A DNA stretch of 64,000 bases, from NCBI GenBank assembly GCA_903917705.1, contig CAIXBQ010000142.1, positions 1 to 64,000 of the forward strand, written 5' to 3'. Shown here piece by piece: positions 37,750 through 46,369 of this stretch. A program made the position numbers and the translations under genes. How positions within the stretch are numbered: position 1 is the stretch's first letter; each line of letters begins with the position of its first letter. This DNA comes from an uncultured Verrucomicrobia subdivision 3 bacterium. Lineage in GTDB: Bacteria; Verrucomicrobiota; Verrucomicrobiia; Limisphaerales; UBA11358. The notes below the pieces were generated by a model. That model was given only the letters and a program-made list of their open reading frames with translations. It did not search any database and was not told where the DNA came from.

Positions 37750-38370
37750 TCAGCCCTTGGTCAACTCTACGAAATTCTTCAGCAGTTGCAACCCGACTTT
37801 CTGGCTCTTCTCCGGATGGAACTGGGTGGCAAACACATTGTCCCGCCAGACAGAGGACGCGAAGGTGTCGCCGTAGTCCGTGGTGGTGGCGACGATGCTC
37901 TTGTCCACCGGTTGCGGATAAAAGCTGTGGACGAAATAAACGTAGCTGCCATTGGCAATGCCGCGATAGAGCGGACAATCCGCCTTCACAATCTCCAGCT
38001 GGTTCCAGCCGATCTGCGGAATCTTCAAGCCGTGCCGCGCGGAGAAGCGGACGACCTTGCCCTTGAAAACACCCAGCCCGGCGGCGCAGGAATTGAATTC
38101 CTCGCTCTTCTCAAACAGGGCCTGATAGCCCACGCAGATGCCGAGAAAGGTCTTGCCGGTCTGGATAAAGGCGCGGGCGGCTTCGAGCAGCTCCTGCTTG
38201 CGGAGGGCGGCGATGCAATCATCGAACGCGCCGACGCCGGGCAGCACGAGGCCGCGCGCATCGCCGATCTCGCCGGGGCGTTGCACCAGGCGCACGTCCG
38301 CCCCGACCTTGAGCAGCGACTTGTGGACGCTGCGGAGGTTGCCGGAGCCGTAATCAAGCAGAGCAATCAC
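37750..38370 (-). CDS. hisH: Imidazole glycerol phosphate synthase subunit HisH
   Basis: 206 residues. It is the glutaminase subunit that delivers ammonia to HisF in histidine synthesis. The class I amidotransferase triad is visible: nucleophile Cys in LGICVGYQALF, His and Glu in QFHPEKSQ. The N-terminus (IALLDYGSGNLRSVHKSL) is family-typical, and GVGAFDDCIAAL is the oxyanion region. The start is GTG. hisF and the rest of the pathway are not in the window. Confidence 0.96.
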   Translation of the reverse strand: MIALLDYGSGNLRSVHKSLLKVGADVRLVQRPGEIGDARGLVLPGVGAFDDCIAALRKQELLEAARAFIQTGKTFLGICVGYQALFEKSEEFNSCAAGLGVFKGKVVRFSARHGLKIPQIGWNQLEIVKADCPLYRGIANGSYVYFVHSFYPQPVDKSIVATTTDYGDTFASSVWRDNVFATQFHPEKSQKVGLQLLKNFVELTKG

Positions 38371-38418
38371 GAAGCTATTCTAGTCACAGATGAAACCCGG
38401 ATGAAACACCGATTTTTA

Positions 38419-39324
38419 TCAGGCCGGCAACGGCACCTTGCGGACGCGGGCGGCGAAGTCGTCAATCTCCTCCACCTTTTCAAAGCCGACGTTCAGCACA
38501 TCCACGCAGCCGAGGCCGAGCACGAATTTCACCGATTCATCGCGGCGGGCGTCGTCATTGCGGAGGCGGCCCTCGCCAATGAGTTTCATGCCCACCACCC
38601 CCTTGCCGGCGGCATGGAGTTGCTTGAGCACCGGCACGACTTTCTCCGGCGGGCCGTCCATGCTCATGCCGTAGGGATTGATGCGCGTGTGAACGGAATC
38701 CACCCACGGTTCGGCCGCGGCGGCTTCTAGCGCGGCGATGGAATGGCACGAGACGCCGAGGGCGCGGATTTTGCCCTGCGCCTTGAGCCGGCTTAGGACA
38801 TCCATCTGGGAACGGAGCGACACATTCCAGTCCGCCGCGGTGACGCAATGCAGCAGGAGCAGATCAATGTGGTCCGTCTTGAGTTCCTTCAGGAAACGCG
38901 CCACCACCACATCGGCGGCGGGGCGTTCAGGTTCGGGCAGGCCGCCGGTGTTCCACCAGATTTTGCTGATGAGCTGGTAGCGGTCGCGCGCCAATCCGTC
39001 CAGCGCCGGCGGCAGGTAGGCATGCGAACCGTAAAGGTCGGCCAGGTCAAAGGTGCTCACCCCGCGATCATGGGCGTCGCGGAGCAGGCGCTGAAAGGCC
39101 TCGCGGCCCAGGCGCGTCTGGTTGGACTGGCGGTTGCCGCCGCGCATGCCGGTGCCCATGCAGATGCGGGAGAATTTTAACCCGCTCCGGCCCAGCGGAA
39201 CGGGGGCGAACGGATCAAAGAACTTCGACGTCGCCGGTTCCGACCGGCTCAGCGGCACGCCCACGAGCACGCCGCCAACCCCCAGGGCGGATTGTTTCAG
39301 GAATTGCCGACGCTGGATGTTCAT
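38419..39324 (-). CDS. Aldo/keto reductase with a Tat-type signal
   Basis: 301 residues. The N-terminus RRQFLKQSALGVGGVLVG is a twin-arginine signal, so the protein is probably exported folded with its cofactor or membrane-anchored. The (beta/alpha)8 core shows FDLADLYGSH (catalytic Asp/Tyr region), LISKIWW (Lys) and LLLLHCVT (His), followed by GVSCHSIAALEAA. AKR proteins with Tat signals are common in Verrucomicrobiota and Planctomycetota, and substrates are unknown. It starts 3 bp after the rlmN stop. Confidence 0.88.
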   Translation of the reverse strand: MNIQRRQFLKQSALGVGGVLVGVPLSRSEPATSKFFDPFAPVPLGRSGLKFSRICMGTGMRGGNRQSNQTRLGREAFQRLLRDAHDRGVSTFDLADLYGSHAYLPPALDGLARDRYQLISKIWWNTGGLPEPERPAADVVVARFLKELKTDHIDLLLLHCVTAADWNVSLRSQMDVLSRLKAQGKIRALGVSCHSIAALEAAAAEPWVDSVHTRINPYGMSMDGPPEKVVPVLKQLHAAGKGVVGMKLIGEGRLRNDDARRDESVKFVLGLGCVDVLNVGFEKVEEIDDFAARVRKVPLPA

Positions 39325-39327
39325 GGC

Positions 39328-40434
39328 CTATTTGGATTCTGCCAATTCGCGCTCCGTCTTCAAGCGCAACTGGCCGCACGCCGCGTCGATGTCCCCGCCC
39401 TTTTCGCGGCGGAGCGTGGCGGTGACATCCAGTTTTTCCAGCGCGGCGTGAAAGCGGTCGCAGACCTCATCCGCCGGCCGCACCCACGGCAGGCCCTCCA
39501 CCTTGTTGTAGGGAATCAGATTCACCTTGGCGTAAAGCCGTTTGGCGAGCGTCGCGAGCGGGCGCGTCTGCTCCAGCGAATCATTGATGCCGGCGATCAG
39601 GATATATTCCAGCGTGATCATCCGGCCCTTCACCTTTTGATAATCCTCGCAGGCGCCGGTGAGTTCATGGAGCGGATACTTCTTGTTCACCGGCATGATG
39701 CGGTTGCGGACTTCATCCGTCGCGCCGTGCAGCGAGATGGCCAGGCGGAACTGCATCGGCTCCACGGCCAGCTTGCGAATCTGCGGCGCAAGGCCGCTGG
39801 TGGAGATGGTGATCTTCCGCGCGCCGATGCCGGCGCCCCACGGCGCGTTGAGGATTTTCAACGCCTTGATCAAATTGTCGTAGTTCGCCAGCGGCTCGCC
39901 CATGCCCATGACGACGATATTGTTCACCACGCGATTGGCCGTCGGCTCGAGGCTTTCGGCCTTGGGCTGGGCGGCATGCCAGCGCTCCACCGCGAGAATC
40001 TGCTCGACGATTTCATGCACGCCGAGATTGCGTTTCCAGCCGTCCAGCCCGCTGGCGCAGAAGCGGCAGCCGTAGGCGCAGCCGACCTGCGTGGAGATGC
40101 ACAGCGTGTGGCGGTCGCTCGCCTCGCCGTAAAGTGCGGGGTTGGCGGGAATCAGGACGCTCTCGATGAATGCACCGTCGGCGAGCTGCCAGAGAAATTT
40201 CTGCGTGGTATCATGCGCGCCCTGCTTGCGGGCCAGCCCGAGGATTTGCAGGGTGTAAGTTTCGCCCAGTTTGCCGCGCAGGGCTTTGGGCAGGTTGGAC
40301 ATCGCCTCCCAAGTCGTGGCGCGGCGGGCGTAAAGCCAGTCGAGCAGTTGGGTGACGCGGAAGGCCGGTTCGCCCCAGGTCTTGAACTGGGCTTCGAGTT
40401 CCTCGCGGGTCAGGGATTTGATGTCGGTCGGCAC
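39328..40434 (-). CDS. rlmN: 23S rRNA (adenine(2503)-C(2))-methyltransferase
   Basis: 368 residues from the GTG at 40434; a TTG at 40500 in the same frame would add 22 residues. This radical-SAM enzyme methylates A2503 of 23S rRNA (and A37 of some tRNAs). The cluster motif is CAYGCRFCASG, then MGMGEPLANYDN, ISTSGLAP and LAISLHGATDEVRN. A catalytic cysteine lies near the C-terminus (DAACGQL). The N-terminal part (FRVTQLLDWLYARRATTWEAMSNLPKALR) is typical. It heads the minus-strand run rlmN-AKR-hisH-amidase-adenosyltransferase. Confidence 0.95.
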   Translation of the reverse strand: MPTDIKSLTREELEAQFKTWGEPAFRVTQLLDWLYARRATTWEAMSNLPKALRGKLGETYTLQILGLARKQGAHDTTQKFLWQLADGAFIESVLIPANPALYGEASDRHTLCISTQVGCAYGCRFCASGLDGWKRNLGVHEIVEQILAVERWHAAQPKAESLEPTANRVVNNIVVMGMGEPLANYDNLIKALKILNAPWGAGIGARKITISTSGLAPQIRKLAVEPMQFRLAISLHGATDEVRNRIMPVNKKYPLHELTGACEDYQKVKGRMITLEYILIAGINDSLEQTRPLATLAKRLYAKVNLIPYNKVEGLPWVRPADEVCDRFHAALEKLDVTATLRREKGGDIDAACGQLRLKTERELAESK

Positions 40435-40505
40435 GGGGAGAAGGTAGCCGGAATGAACGGGCAAACCAAGCGGGTTGTGAACGTGAATTATTGAAAACAA
40501 AACAA

Positions 40506-40528
40506 CCGGAACGGATTGACCATTCCGG
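40506..40528 (-). terminator. Intrinsic terminator after the small protein gene at 40555
   Basis: 9-bp stem CCGGAATGG / CCGTTCCGG (one G-T pair) with a 5-nt loop, followed on the minus strand by TTGTTTTGTTTTC. It lies 26 bp after the stop of the small gene. Confidence 0.65.
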
Positions 40529-40554
40529 CGGCGATGGTTTAGCGAAAAAACTTA

Positions 40555-40842
40555 CTACTGCTGGAGGGAGGAAATGACCTCGTTCACCTTGTTATAAATG
40601 GGATTTAAGTCGCCCGGTTCGATGGGCGTGTGATACGGGATGTTCGGATCGAACTGTGCCACGTTGGGAATGGCCGTGGCCTTGCCCGCCAATTGCGTTT
40701 GCAAAGCGGCGACCTGTCCCTGCAAGTCGGTGATGAGCGCGGCCTGCGCGTCAATCAGCGCCTTGAGGCTATTGAACTGATTGCGGAACGGGGCGGATTC
40801 CACCTCCGCGTTGGTTGGGGGCCAATTGGGATCGAAAACCAT
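40555..40842 (-). CDS. Small protein, paralogue of the 28313-28573 gene
   Basis: 95 residues. The N-terminal motif MVFDPNWPPTNAEVESAPFR and then NQFNSLKALIDAQ is followed by a short coiled coil (DLQGQVAALQTQLAG). The end is NIPYHTPIEPGDLNPIYNKV and then NEVISSL. Motif order matches the gene at 28313-28573. It has its own terminator and lies 107 bp after a fibronectin-type-III-like gene on the same strand. There is no signal peptide and no recognised function. Confidence 0.7.
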   Translation of the reverse strand: MVFDPNWPPTNAEVESAPFRNQFNSLKALIDAQAALITDLQGQVAALQTQLAGKATAIPNVAQFDPNIPYHTPIEPGDLNPIYNKVNEVISSLQQ

Positions 40843-40949
40843 AGCTCAAAGATGCGTTAAAGGTGACAAGTGACGGATGACGTGAACCACGTTGTCGGGG
40901 GAAAGGTAACCCTTCAACCAAAACCCGCCATCCGCCACTTAATTTGTTT

Positions 40950-41675
40950 TCAAGGAACCGTCACGACCGACGGGGCGCACCACGGGCCCTTGCCGGTTTT
41001 CTTGCCGCCAACCGCCCTTCGTTGGACCCAGACATGGGAGCCGCTGGTGAATCCCGATAACGTCGCGCGGCAGCCGGACGATGATTCCAACATCAGAATC
41101 ACTTCCGGTTTGGTGATGTCGGGAATCTGGCAGTGTTCATAGCTGATGGCGCCATCAGCCGGATCACTTGCCACGGCCACTTGGCCGGAGTTGACGCCGG
41201 GCGACAGGCGGAAGTTTTTAATTTCGCCGGGAAGGGTCGTGCTGGTGGCGTGACTTTTCAAAGTCACCGGCATCAAGGCCAGTTTAGTCGGGTCATCCTT
41301 CGTGGCTTCGGTGAGATAGGCGGCTTCGGATGTGAGGAGATTATCGAGGTCGATTTCCAAGGCCGCCAAATCTTCGTGGAGTTTGACCACCACGGTATGG
41401 GCATCCGAGATGGCCACGAGTTTCGCCCGGATGGCCCCCGTTTTGGCGTCAATGGTCACCGGGGTTGGATTCGGCGCGGCGAATACCGCCACATTGATCT
41501 TCAAAGCCGACGAAAGGTTGTCGCCGAGTTCCAGTTTTTGTTCGAGGGATTTCTCCGCCAATTTGAGTGCGATCTGTTCCATACGCTTCTTTGGTTGCAG
41601 CGACCCCCCACCCGTTTCATCCATGACGCTGGTGGAGACATCCATCAGCCTCGGCGGAGTTGAGTCAAAACGCAT
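40950..41675 (-). CDS. Protein with C-terminal fibronectin type III-like domain
   Basis: 241 residues. The N-terminal half is helical and charged (MEQIALKLAEKSLEQKLELGDNL), and the C-terminal 90 residues look like an FN3 sandwich (FRLSPGVNSGQVAVASDP, then SGFTSGSHVWVQRRAVGGKKTGKGPW). No signal peptide is evident. A later Met in the EQIALKL helix could be the true start. It pairs with the small gene at 40555. The function is unknown, and binding to another macromolecule is the only suggestion from the fold. Confidence 0.6.
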   Translation of the reverse strand: MRFDSTPPRLMDVSTSVMDETGGGSLQPKKRMEQIALKLAEKSLEQKLELGDNLSSALKINVAVFAAPNPTPVTIDAKTGAIRAKLVAISDAHTVVVKLHEDLAALEIDLDNLLTSEAAYLTEATKDDPTKLALMPVTLKSHATSTTLPGEIKNFRLSPGVNSGQVAVASDPADGAISYEHCQIPDITKPEVILMLESSSGCRATLSGFTSGSHVWVQRRAVGGKKTGKGPWCAPSVVTVP

Positions 41676-42386
41676 GGTCGCCTTGTTGGTTCGTTCATAT
41701 CAAAAAGCGGCCTGGATGTCAATAGCATATTTAATCCACACATACATTGTGGCGTCATATATCTAATGAGTCTGGCTAAACTTAATCATGCGCAGGTTTT
41801 ATGTATGGACGGACACATTGATTTGAGTGGTAGGTATGATGGCCGTTTTTTTCAACCCGTGCCGGTGAAAGTCCGGAGTCAGATCGAAAATATTTTACCC
41901 GCCATGGGCGGAATCGATGACCTAAAAAGCGGAAAAAACAATATCAGATTCTAAAACCAAGACGCCTTCCTCGGCTGGAACAACGTCATAAAATGAAAAG
42001 ACAACGTCTTCCCCTTCCCGCATGACGTTATAAAACGAAAAGACAACGTCTTCCATGGCTGGCACGACGTTATAAAATGGAAATACAACTTCTTCTCCGG
42101 TTTGAACAACGTCATTAAATGAAAAGACAACGTCTTCCCCATCCGGCAAGACGTATTAAAATTGAAAAATGACGTCAGATTTTGAAAAGAAGACGTCTTG
42201 TTTTCAAAATCCGACATGGCACGGTGGTTGGAGGTGGTCGTTTTACCGTTAAAACCACACATTTTGACCAAAGATGGGCAAAAGCTCGAAAAACAGCGAA
42301 AAAGACGAACCAATGAAGTTTGGGTGATAATTCCTGAAAGGACATTTATCACGTTGGCCGTGAAGTAAAGATGAAGGCGGTTCGGC
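41676..42386. other. Intergenic region holding the second phased array
   Basis: 711 bp between two minus-strand genes. Its centre is the 21-bp array (41941-42213). A 62-codon plus-strand open frame at 41766 overlaps the array edge and shows no family feature. The DNA is clearly AT-richer than the surroundings. Confidence 0.55.
41941..42213. repeat. 21-bp phased dyad array, locus 2
   Basis: Thirteen consecutive 21-bp units, most starting ACGTC or ACGTT. Two kinds roughly alternate in the middle (ACGTYATAAAATGAAAAGACA and ACGTCTTCC-rich), giving a 42-bp super-period. The word AAGAC-AAC-GTCTT forms a dyad at unit junctions. Length is strictly kept while sequence drifts. A heptad-like frame on the minus strand is open, but only as a by-product of the period. 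Confidence 0.85.
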
Positions 42387-43295
42387 TTACCAATTGACGA
42401 TGACCGTGCCGTCAGCTTGGATAAGGGGCTGTTTCATGGCATTTTGGATCCGTAGAAAGTCGGGCATTTCATCGGGGAACACCGGCATGCCCACTTCGAA
42501 ACTTTGTTTCGGAACCTTCCATTTCCAATGTTCAACATGGCCGTCCGCAAAAGAAAGATTTGCGCCCTGACCGTGTCGGTCGGAGGGCATATCCCACCAT
42601 TCCTGCTCAAAAATCCCGCCAGATGGCGGATTACCGAATTCCGCGTCTTGGATCGTGTCTGCGCTCTCATCAATTAAGACAAACAAATCGCTCAAAGTGG
42701 GTCCCCGGACATCCGTGTATCTCGACCACGCTGGAATATACGGATAATACTCCGGATCGCCCTGCGGGTAGCCATTAATGGACTGACTCATGTTGTAACT
42801 CCGCCAGCGCAATTGCGGCAGCGGCTGGCCGGTGAGCGTTTCCAAAGTGGACTGGTCGGCCGGACAATGATAAATCGAATACGAGGTGTTATATTGAAAT
42901 AAGAGGCCCTTGGCGATGTTGGAGGGGTCGATTTCCTTTCTGGCATCAGCGTCCGGCAACCACGATGACCCAGGAAGCGAAGCCCAAACCAATACCAAGT
43001 TTGTGACCGGGCCGGTCGGGGTCATTGTAACCACTGGGACATACTGAAAAGCTGCAATGGAATTATTGGGCGTGAAACGATCGTTGTTGTCGTTCACATA
43101 AAGGTGCTCACAAAGCTCCAACTGCTTGAGATTGTTCAGGCAGGCGATGTTGTAAGCCTTTTTTTTGGCCTTGCTCAATGCGGGGAGCAGCAGCGCCGAC
43201 AGAATGGCGATGATGGAAATGACCACCAGCAGTTCAATCAAGGTGAAACCGCCGACAGCTCGCCGCAGAAGCGAATCTGGATTAGGCCGGTGCAT
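42387..43295 (-). CDS. Type II prepilin-like protein (N-terminal cleavage/methylation motif, H-X9-DG)
   Basis: 302 residues. The class III-type signal [26 protein letters not shown] has the prepilin peptidase site before Phe and Glu at +5 of the mature protein. The C-terminal H-X9-DG sequence ([18 protein letters not shown]) marks the DUF1559-related pseudopilins abundant in Planctomycetota and Verrucomicrobiota. It would be exported and assembled by a type II secretion/type IV pilus-like machine. The PilT-like genes at 62675 may or may not serve it. The ATG at 43295 gives a short basic leader. It lies 48 bp after the M23 gene. Confidence 0.88.
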   Translation of the reverse strand: MHRPNPDSLLRRAVGGFTLIELLVVISIIAILSALLLPALSKAKKKAYNIACLNNLKQLELCEHLYVNDNNDRFTPNNSIAAFQYVPVVTMTPTGPVTNLVLVWASLPGSSWLPDADARKEIDPSNIAKGLLFQYNTSYSIYHCPADQSTLETLTGQPLPQLRWRSYNMSQSINGYPQGDPEYYPYIPAWSRYTDVRGPTLSDLFVLIDESADTIQDAEFGNPPSGGIFEQEWWDMPSDRHGQGANLSFADGHVEHWKWKVPKQSFEVGMPVFPDEMPDFLRIQNAMKQPLIQADGTVIVNW

Positions 43296-43343
43296 ATCGT
43301 TTTCAAAGAAAGTTATGCCGAACCGCCGTTCATGCAACTGAAA

Positions 43344-44360
43344 TCAATAAGTCAGCAGGTCCAGCTCGCGCTGGCCCCGGTCAGTGAGCTGCCAGCGGCC
43401 GCCGTGCTGCACCACCAGTTTGCGGCAGGGATGCGCGCGGTATTCGGCCTCGTTCACCGAGAGGAGCTGAAACTTGGCCGGGCCCTTGAGCTCGGAGGCC
43501 GCGCGCGGCAGGAGCGCGAAGGCCACACCGTTGTAATTCAACGCGACTTCATAGCCGGCAATGCCCTCGTTTTCCGCCCTGGGGTTTTTCAGGACGAGCG
43601 CCGGATAGCGTTTCAGATATGGAAAATCCGTGGCCCTAACCAGCACGCGGCACAGCTCCGACTGGCTGCGCAGGAAGCTCAGCAGGCTGAATTTGCCGCC
43701 GTGCTCGGCCAGCAGGATTTCGCGCGGGTCGAGGCCGTTCAAGTTCTGGCCGTTCCACGCGCCGTGGTCGTTGCGCTCGCCGGGGGAACTTTTCTTAAAC
43801 CACGCGGCGAACCGGTCGTTCACCAGCACGTTCAGCTCCAGATGGACATGGGCGCGCTCCTTGCCAATGCGTTCGCTGGTGTTGGAAGTGCGGCCCATCG
43901 TGCCGATCACCTCGCCGGCCTTGACCGGCTTGCCCACCGTGACGCCGGCCACGATTTCGCTCAGATGCGCATAGACCGAATAAATGTCCACCCCCTCGAT
44001 GAGGTGGCGGATGACGATGTATTTCCCGTAATTCGACAGCCCGGCCTTGGCGTTGCAATACATCACCACGCCGTCAGCGGTGGCCAGGACGGGATCGGTC
44101 GGCTCGCCGTGCTTGTCGTGCTGCAGGCTGCGGATGTCCAGACCCTCGTGCATCTGCCACCCGTCGGTGCGCACGCAGCCGAAACTGCCGGTCGTCCACG
44201 GCCGGTCCGGCGAGGTGGGGGCGAAGAAGCTTAATTCCTTGCCCGGCTCAAACAGCGCGTGGTTGGCCGTGGGAAATTGAAACGGCGATTGGGCGGACAG
44301 GCTGGCGGTGACGATCAATGCGCCCGCGCATGCGGCGAGGCGAAAATATTGGCGGAACAT
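43344..44360 (-). CDS. M23 family metallopeptidase (LytM-like)
   Basis: 338 residues. The signal peptide ends near SLSAQ. The peptidase core has WQMHEGLDI (first zinc His/Asp) and HVHLEL (HxH zinc motif) with YGKYIVIRH between, as in peptidoglycan endopeptidases. A C-terminal domain of about 100 residues has no clear assignment. Its start is one base after the stop of the upstream lipoprotein gene, so the two are translated together. A role in cell-wall turnover is inferred. Confidence 0.9.
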   Translation of the reverse strand: MFRQYFRLAACAGALIVTASLSAQSPFQFPTANHALFEPGKELSFFAPTSPDRPWTTGSFGCVRTDGWQMHEGLDIRSLQHDKHGEPTDPVLATADGVVMYCNAKAGLSNYGKYIVIRHLIEGVDIYSVYAHLSEIVAGVTVGKPVKAGEVIGTMGRTSNTSERIGKERAHVHLELNVLVNDRFAAWFKKSSPGERNDHGAWNGQNLNGLDPREILLAEHGGKFSLLSFLRSQSELCRVLVRATDFPYLKRYPALVLKNPRAENEGIAGYEVALNYNGVAFALLPRAASELKGPAKFQLLSVNEAEYRAHPCRKLVVQHGGRWQLTDRGQRELDLLTY

Positions 44361-44361
44361 T

Positions 44362-44892
44362 TCAGCGGTTGCGTTCGGCGTTTTTCTTGGCGGCGTTGTT
44401 CAATCCCAGCACGAGTTGCTTGGCCTCGTCGCGCGTGCAGTCCGGCGTGAATGCCAGCACCCCGCCGACAATGCGGTGGCTGATCTGTGGCGCGGCCAGC
44501 CAGCGGCCCTCGTCAAGCTTGCTGCCCCACTGGCCGAAGACGGCGAAGTGTTTTCCCGGATTGGCGGCGGAATGCTGCTCCAGAACCCAGGAGCCGGTCT
44601 CATCGAACTTCACTTCCACGGCGAATCCGCCCGGCGTTTCGAGCAGCGCCGCGCCAATGAGGTTGGCCTCGGTCAGCACCGGTTCGTGGCCGATGGTCAC
44701 CGACACCGGCTCATGGCGCAGCACGGTAATCGTCTGCCCGGTGCTCACCACATTCCCCGAACTTTCGACGTGCAGGCGCAGGGCGGACACGTACTTGTCC
44801 GCCTTCTTTTTGTCCGAGGCGCAGCCGCAGACCAGCGCCAGCGCCGCAATGGCCGATAAAATTATGTTGAATCGTCGTCCGTAAAAATTCAT
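44362..44892 (-). CDS. Lipoprotein with a SecD P1-head-like domain
   Basis: 176 residues. The lipobox LVCGC follows a hydrophobic segment (Cys at about residue 23). The mature part (HEPVLTEANLIGAALLETPG, then GFAVEVKFDETGSWVLEQHS, and GGVLAFTPDCTRDEAKQLVLGLNN) resembles the P1-head subdomain of SecD, a periplasmic beta/alpha unit that contacts substrates. Here it stands alone. The frame is open to 45075, but the ATG at 44892 gives the lipoprotein signal. It is divergent from the 39-residue basic gene and coupled to the M23 peptidase gene. Confidence 0.7.
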   Translation of the reverse strand: MNFYGRRFNIILSAIAALALVCGCASDKKKADKYVSALRLHVESSGNVVSTGQTITVLRHEPVSVTIGHEPVLTEANLIGAALLETPGGFAVEVKFDETGSWVLEQHSAANPGKHFAVFGQWGSKLDEGRWLAAPQISHRIVGGVLAFTPDCTRDEAKQLVLGLNNAAKKNAERNR

Positions 44893-44937
44893 AGTGCGCA
44901 CACGAAATCGCAACCAGCGAACAAAGTAAAGAAACAT

Positions 44938-45057
44938 ATGGGACAACAATACAACAAAGCCGAACACAAAAAACGCCGCAAGGCCTACATCAAACGCAAA
45001 AAGGCCGTCATCAAGACCAAAAAGACCGCGGCCAAGACCGGCACAAAAAAAAGCTGA
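44938..45057 (+). CDS. Short, very basic protein (39 residues)
   Basis: Product starts MGQQYNKAEHKKRRKAYIKR and continues KKAVIKTKKTAAKTGTKKS. Nearly half the residues are Lys or Arg and there is no acidic cluster, so it probably binds nucleic acid (rRNA or DNA). A strong terminator begins 16 bp after the stop, which supports a real gene despite its size. I recall similar small basic proteins in Verrucomicrobiota, but no function. It is divergent from the SecD-head lipoprotein gene with a 45-bp gap. Confidence 0.7.
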   Translation: MGQQYNKAEHKKRRKAYIKRKKAVIKTKKTAAKTGTKKS

Positions 45058-45073
45058 GCCAGCCGTGAACATC

Positions 45074-45098
45074 AAGGCCGTCTTCGGACGGCCTTTTT
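45074..45098 (+). terminator. Intrinsic terminator with TTCG tetraloop
   Basis: Perfect stem GGCCGTC-TTCG-GACGGCC followed by TTTTTC, flanked by AA/TT that lengthen the stem. It ends transcription of the basic small gene, just before the converging comB stop. Confidence 0.9.
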
Positions 45099-45114
45099 CA
45101 TTTCCAGCGCCGCC

Positions 45115-45864
45115 TTATGACGCGCGGATGGCGCCGTCCGGCTGCATCGTCGCAACCAGCTTGCACACATCGCGCCGGGCACAGAACGCCACGTCGTCGC
45201 GCAGTTCCGGAATCGCGAGCAGCCGGCGGCCGTTCAAGGTAAGACCTATCGCGGAAGCGATGTCGGTCTTCAACTTGGCGAACCCCTGCCGGGCCGTTTC
45301 CGTGGTCTCCGACCCGATGGGGCGAACATCCACTCGAGCCGTCAGTAACTCCACCATGGCTCCCGCCGCCAGCACGTCCTCCATGGCCACGCCCGCGCCC
45401 GTACCGGCACAGACGAGTAGAATCTCCTCTTCACCGCGCAGATAGTCCGCCGTGGCCGCCAGGTTGAGGAATGACGCGGCCAGCACGGTCTTCGCCGCCG
45501 CACACGCCTGCAGTGCGCGCGTGCCGTTCGTCGTGGTGCTGACGATGGTTTTGCCGCGCACCTTTTCCGGGGTGAATTCGCGCGGGGAATTGCCGAAATC
45601 AAAATCAATGCCGCCCGACTGGGCGGCGCGGATGCGCACGCCATTGCGTTCGCCGGCGAGGAGGACTTCCGGCTGCTGCTGCCGGAGCGCCACGGCCCCG
45701 GCGATTTCACTGACGGGAATGATGGCAGCGGCGCCGTGGTGCAGCGCGGTGACAAACGTGCTCGTCGCGCGCAGGATGTCGAACACCACGCATGCCGTCC
45801 CGGACAAATCACGGCGGGCGAGCGCGGGCAGGTCCGCCGGCGATAGAAGGGTGTCAATTTTCAT
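45115..45864 (-). CDS. comB: 2-phosphosulfolactate phosphatase family protein (ComB-like)
   Basis: 249 residues of PF04029 type. FDILRATSTFVTAL, LLAGERNGVRI, NSPREFTPEKVRGKTIVSTTTNGTRAL and VCAGTGAGVAMEDVLAAG are family blocks of the Mg-dependent phosphatase. In archaea it works in coenzyme M synthesis. In bacteria the substrate is often uncertain, and no other sulfolactate gene is here, so the specific reaction is inference. It is convergent with the basic small gene. Confidence 0.88.
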   Translation of the reverse strand: MKIDTLLSPADLPALARRDLSGTACVVFDILRATSTFVTALHHGAAAIIPVSEIAGAVALRQQQPEVLLAGERNGVRIRAAQSGGIDFDFGNSPREFTPEKVRGKTIVSTTTNGTRALQACAAAKTVLAASFLNLAATADYLRGEEEILLVCAGTGAGVAMEDVLAAGAMVELLTARVDVRPIGSETTETARQGFAKLKTDIASAIGLTLNGRRLLAIPELRDDVAFCARRDVCKLVATMQPDGAIRAS

Positions 45865-45925
45865 TTAAGATCTGTTGAAGGCGGCTATGAACTTGCCCCG
45901 CCAGGCTTGGGTTGTGGGGCTCATT

Positions 45926-46246
45926 CTATAGGGAATAGAAACCGCCCGCAAAATAGGGAACGCCAAAGAACAATACGACCGTGCCGACGGCGGCAACCAC
46001 CAGCGACAGGGCGATATTAGAAATCCGGTAATAAATATTCATCAAGACGACCGCCGTAACCAGATAGGCGGATGCAAGCATGAGGCTGCCCTGAAAGCCG
46101 CGATGCGCCGAGCAAACATCAAATCCGGCAAAGACCAGGGCAACCACCGCGCCCAATATCCAAGGGCGGGAAACGCGGCCGGCATCGCCATACTTTAGCG
46201 CCAGATACCAGCTCAACAGCTTAAAGGTGATGGAGAAGGCAAACAT
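45926..46246 (-). CDS. Hypothetical small membrane protein
   Basis: 106 residues with four hydrophobic segments (about 2-18, 28-46, 52-72, 77-100). The first two are separated by KYGDAGRVSRPW. No recognised family. It lies between comB and the OGG-type glycosylase on the same strand. Only membrane location is supported. Confidence 0.55.
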   Translation of the reverse strand: MFAFSITFKLLSWYLALKYGDAGRVSRPWILGAVVALVFAGFDVCSAHRGFQGSLMLASAYLVTAVVLMNIYYRISNIALSLVVAAVGTVVLFFGVPYFAGGFYSL

Positions 46247-46369
46247 GCCGCCTGACTAATTGATGTCCGCCGGCCGCTGCGGGTTGACCGATTTCATGAA
46301 TTCGAGTGTCGGCGGGAGAAAACCCTTTGTCCAGTGGCAATTACACCCGGCTGGCGGCGCGCTTTACAG

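Noticed and set aside
41766-41954. A 62-codon plus-strand open frame before array 2
   Set aside because: No family resemblance or ribosome-binding site, and its end runs into the array.
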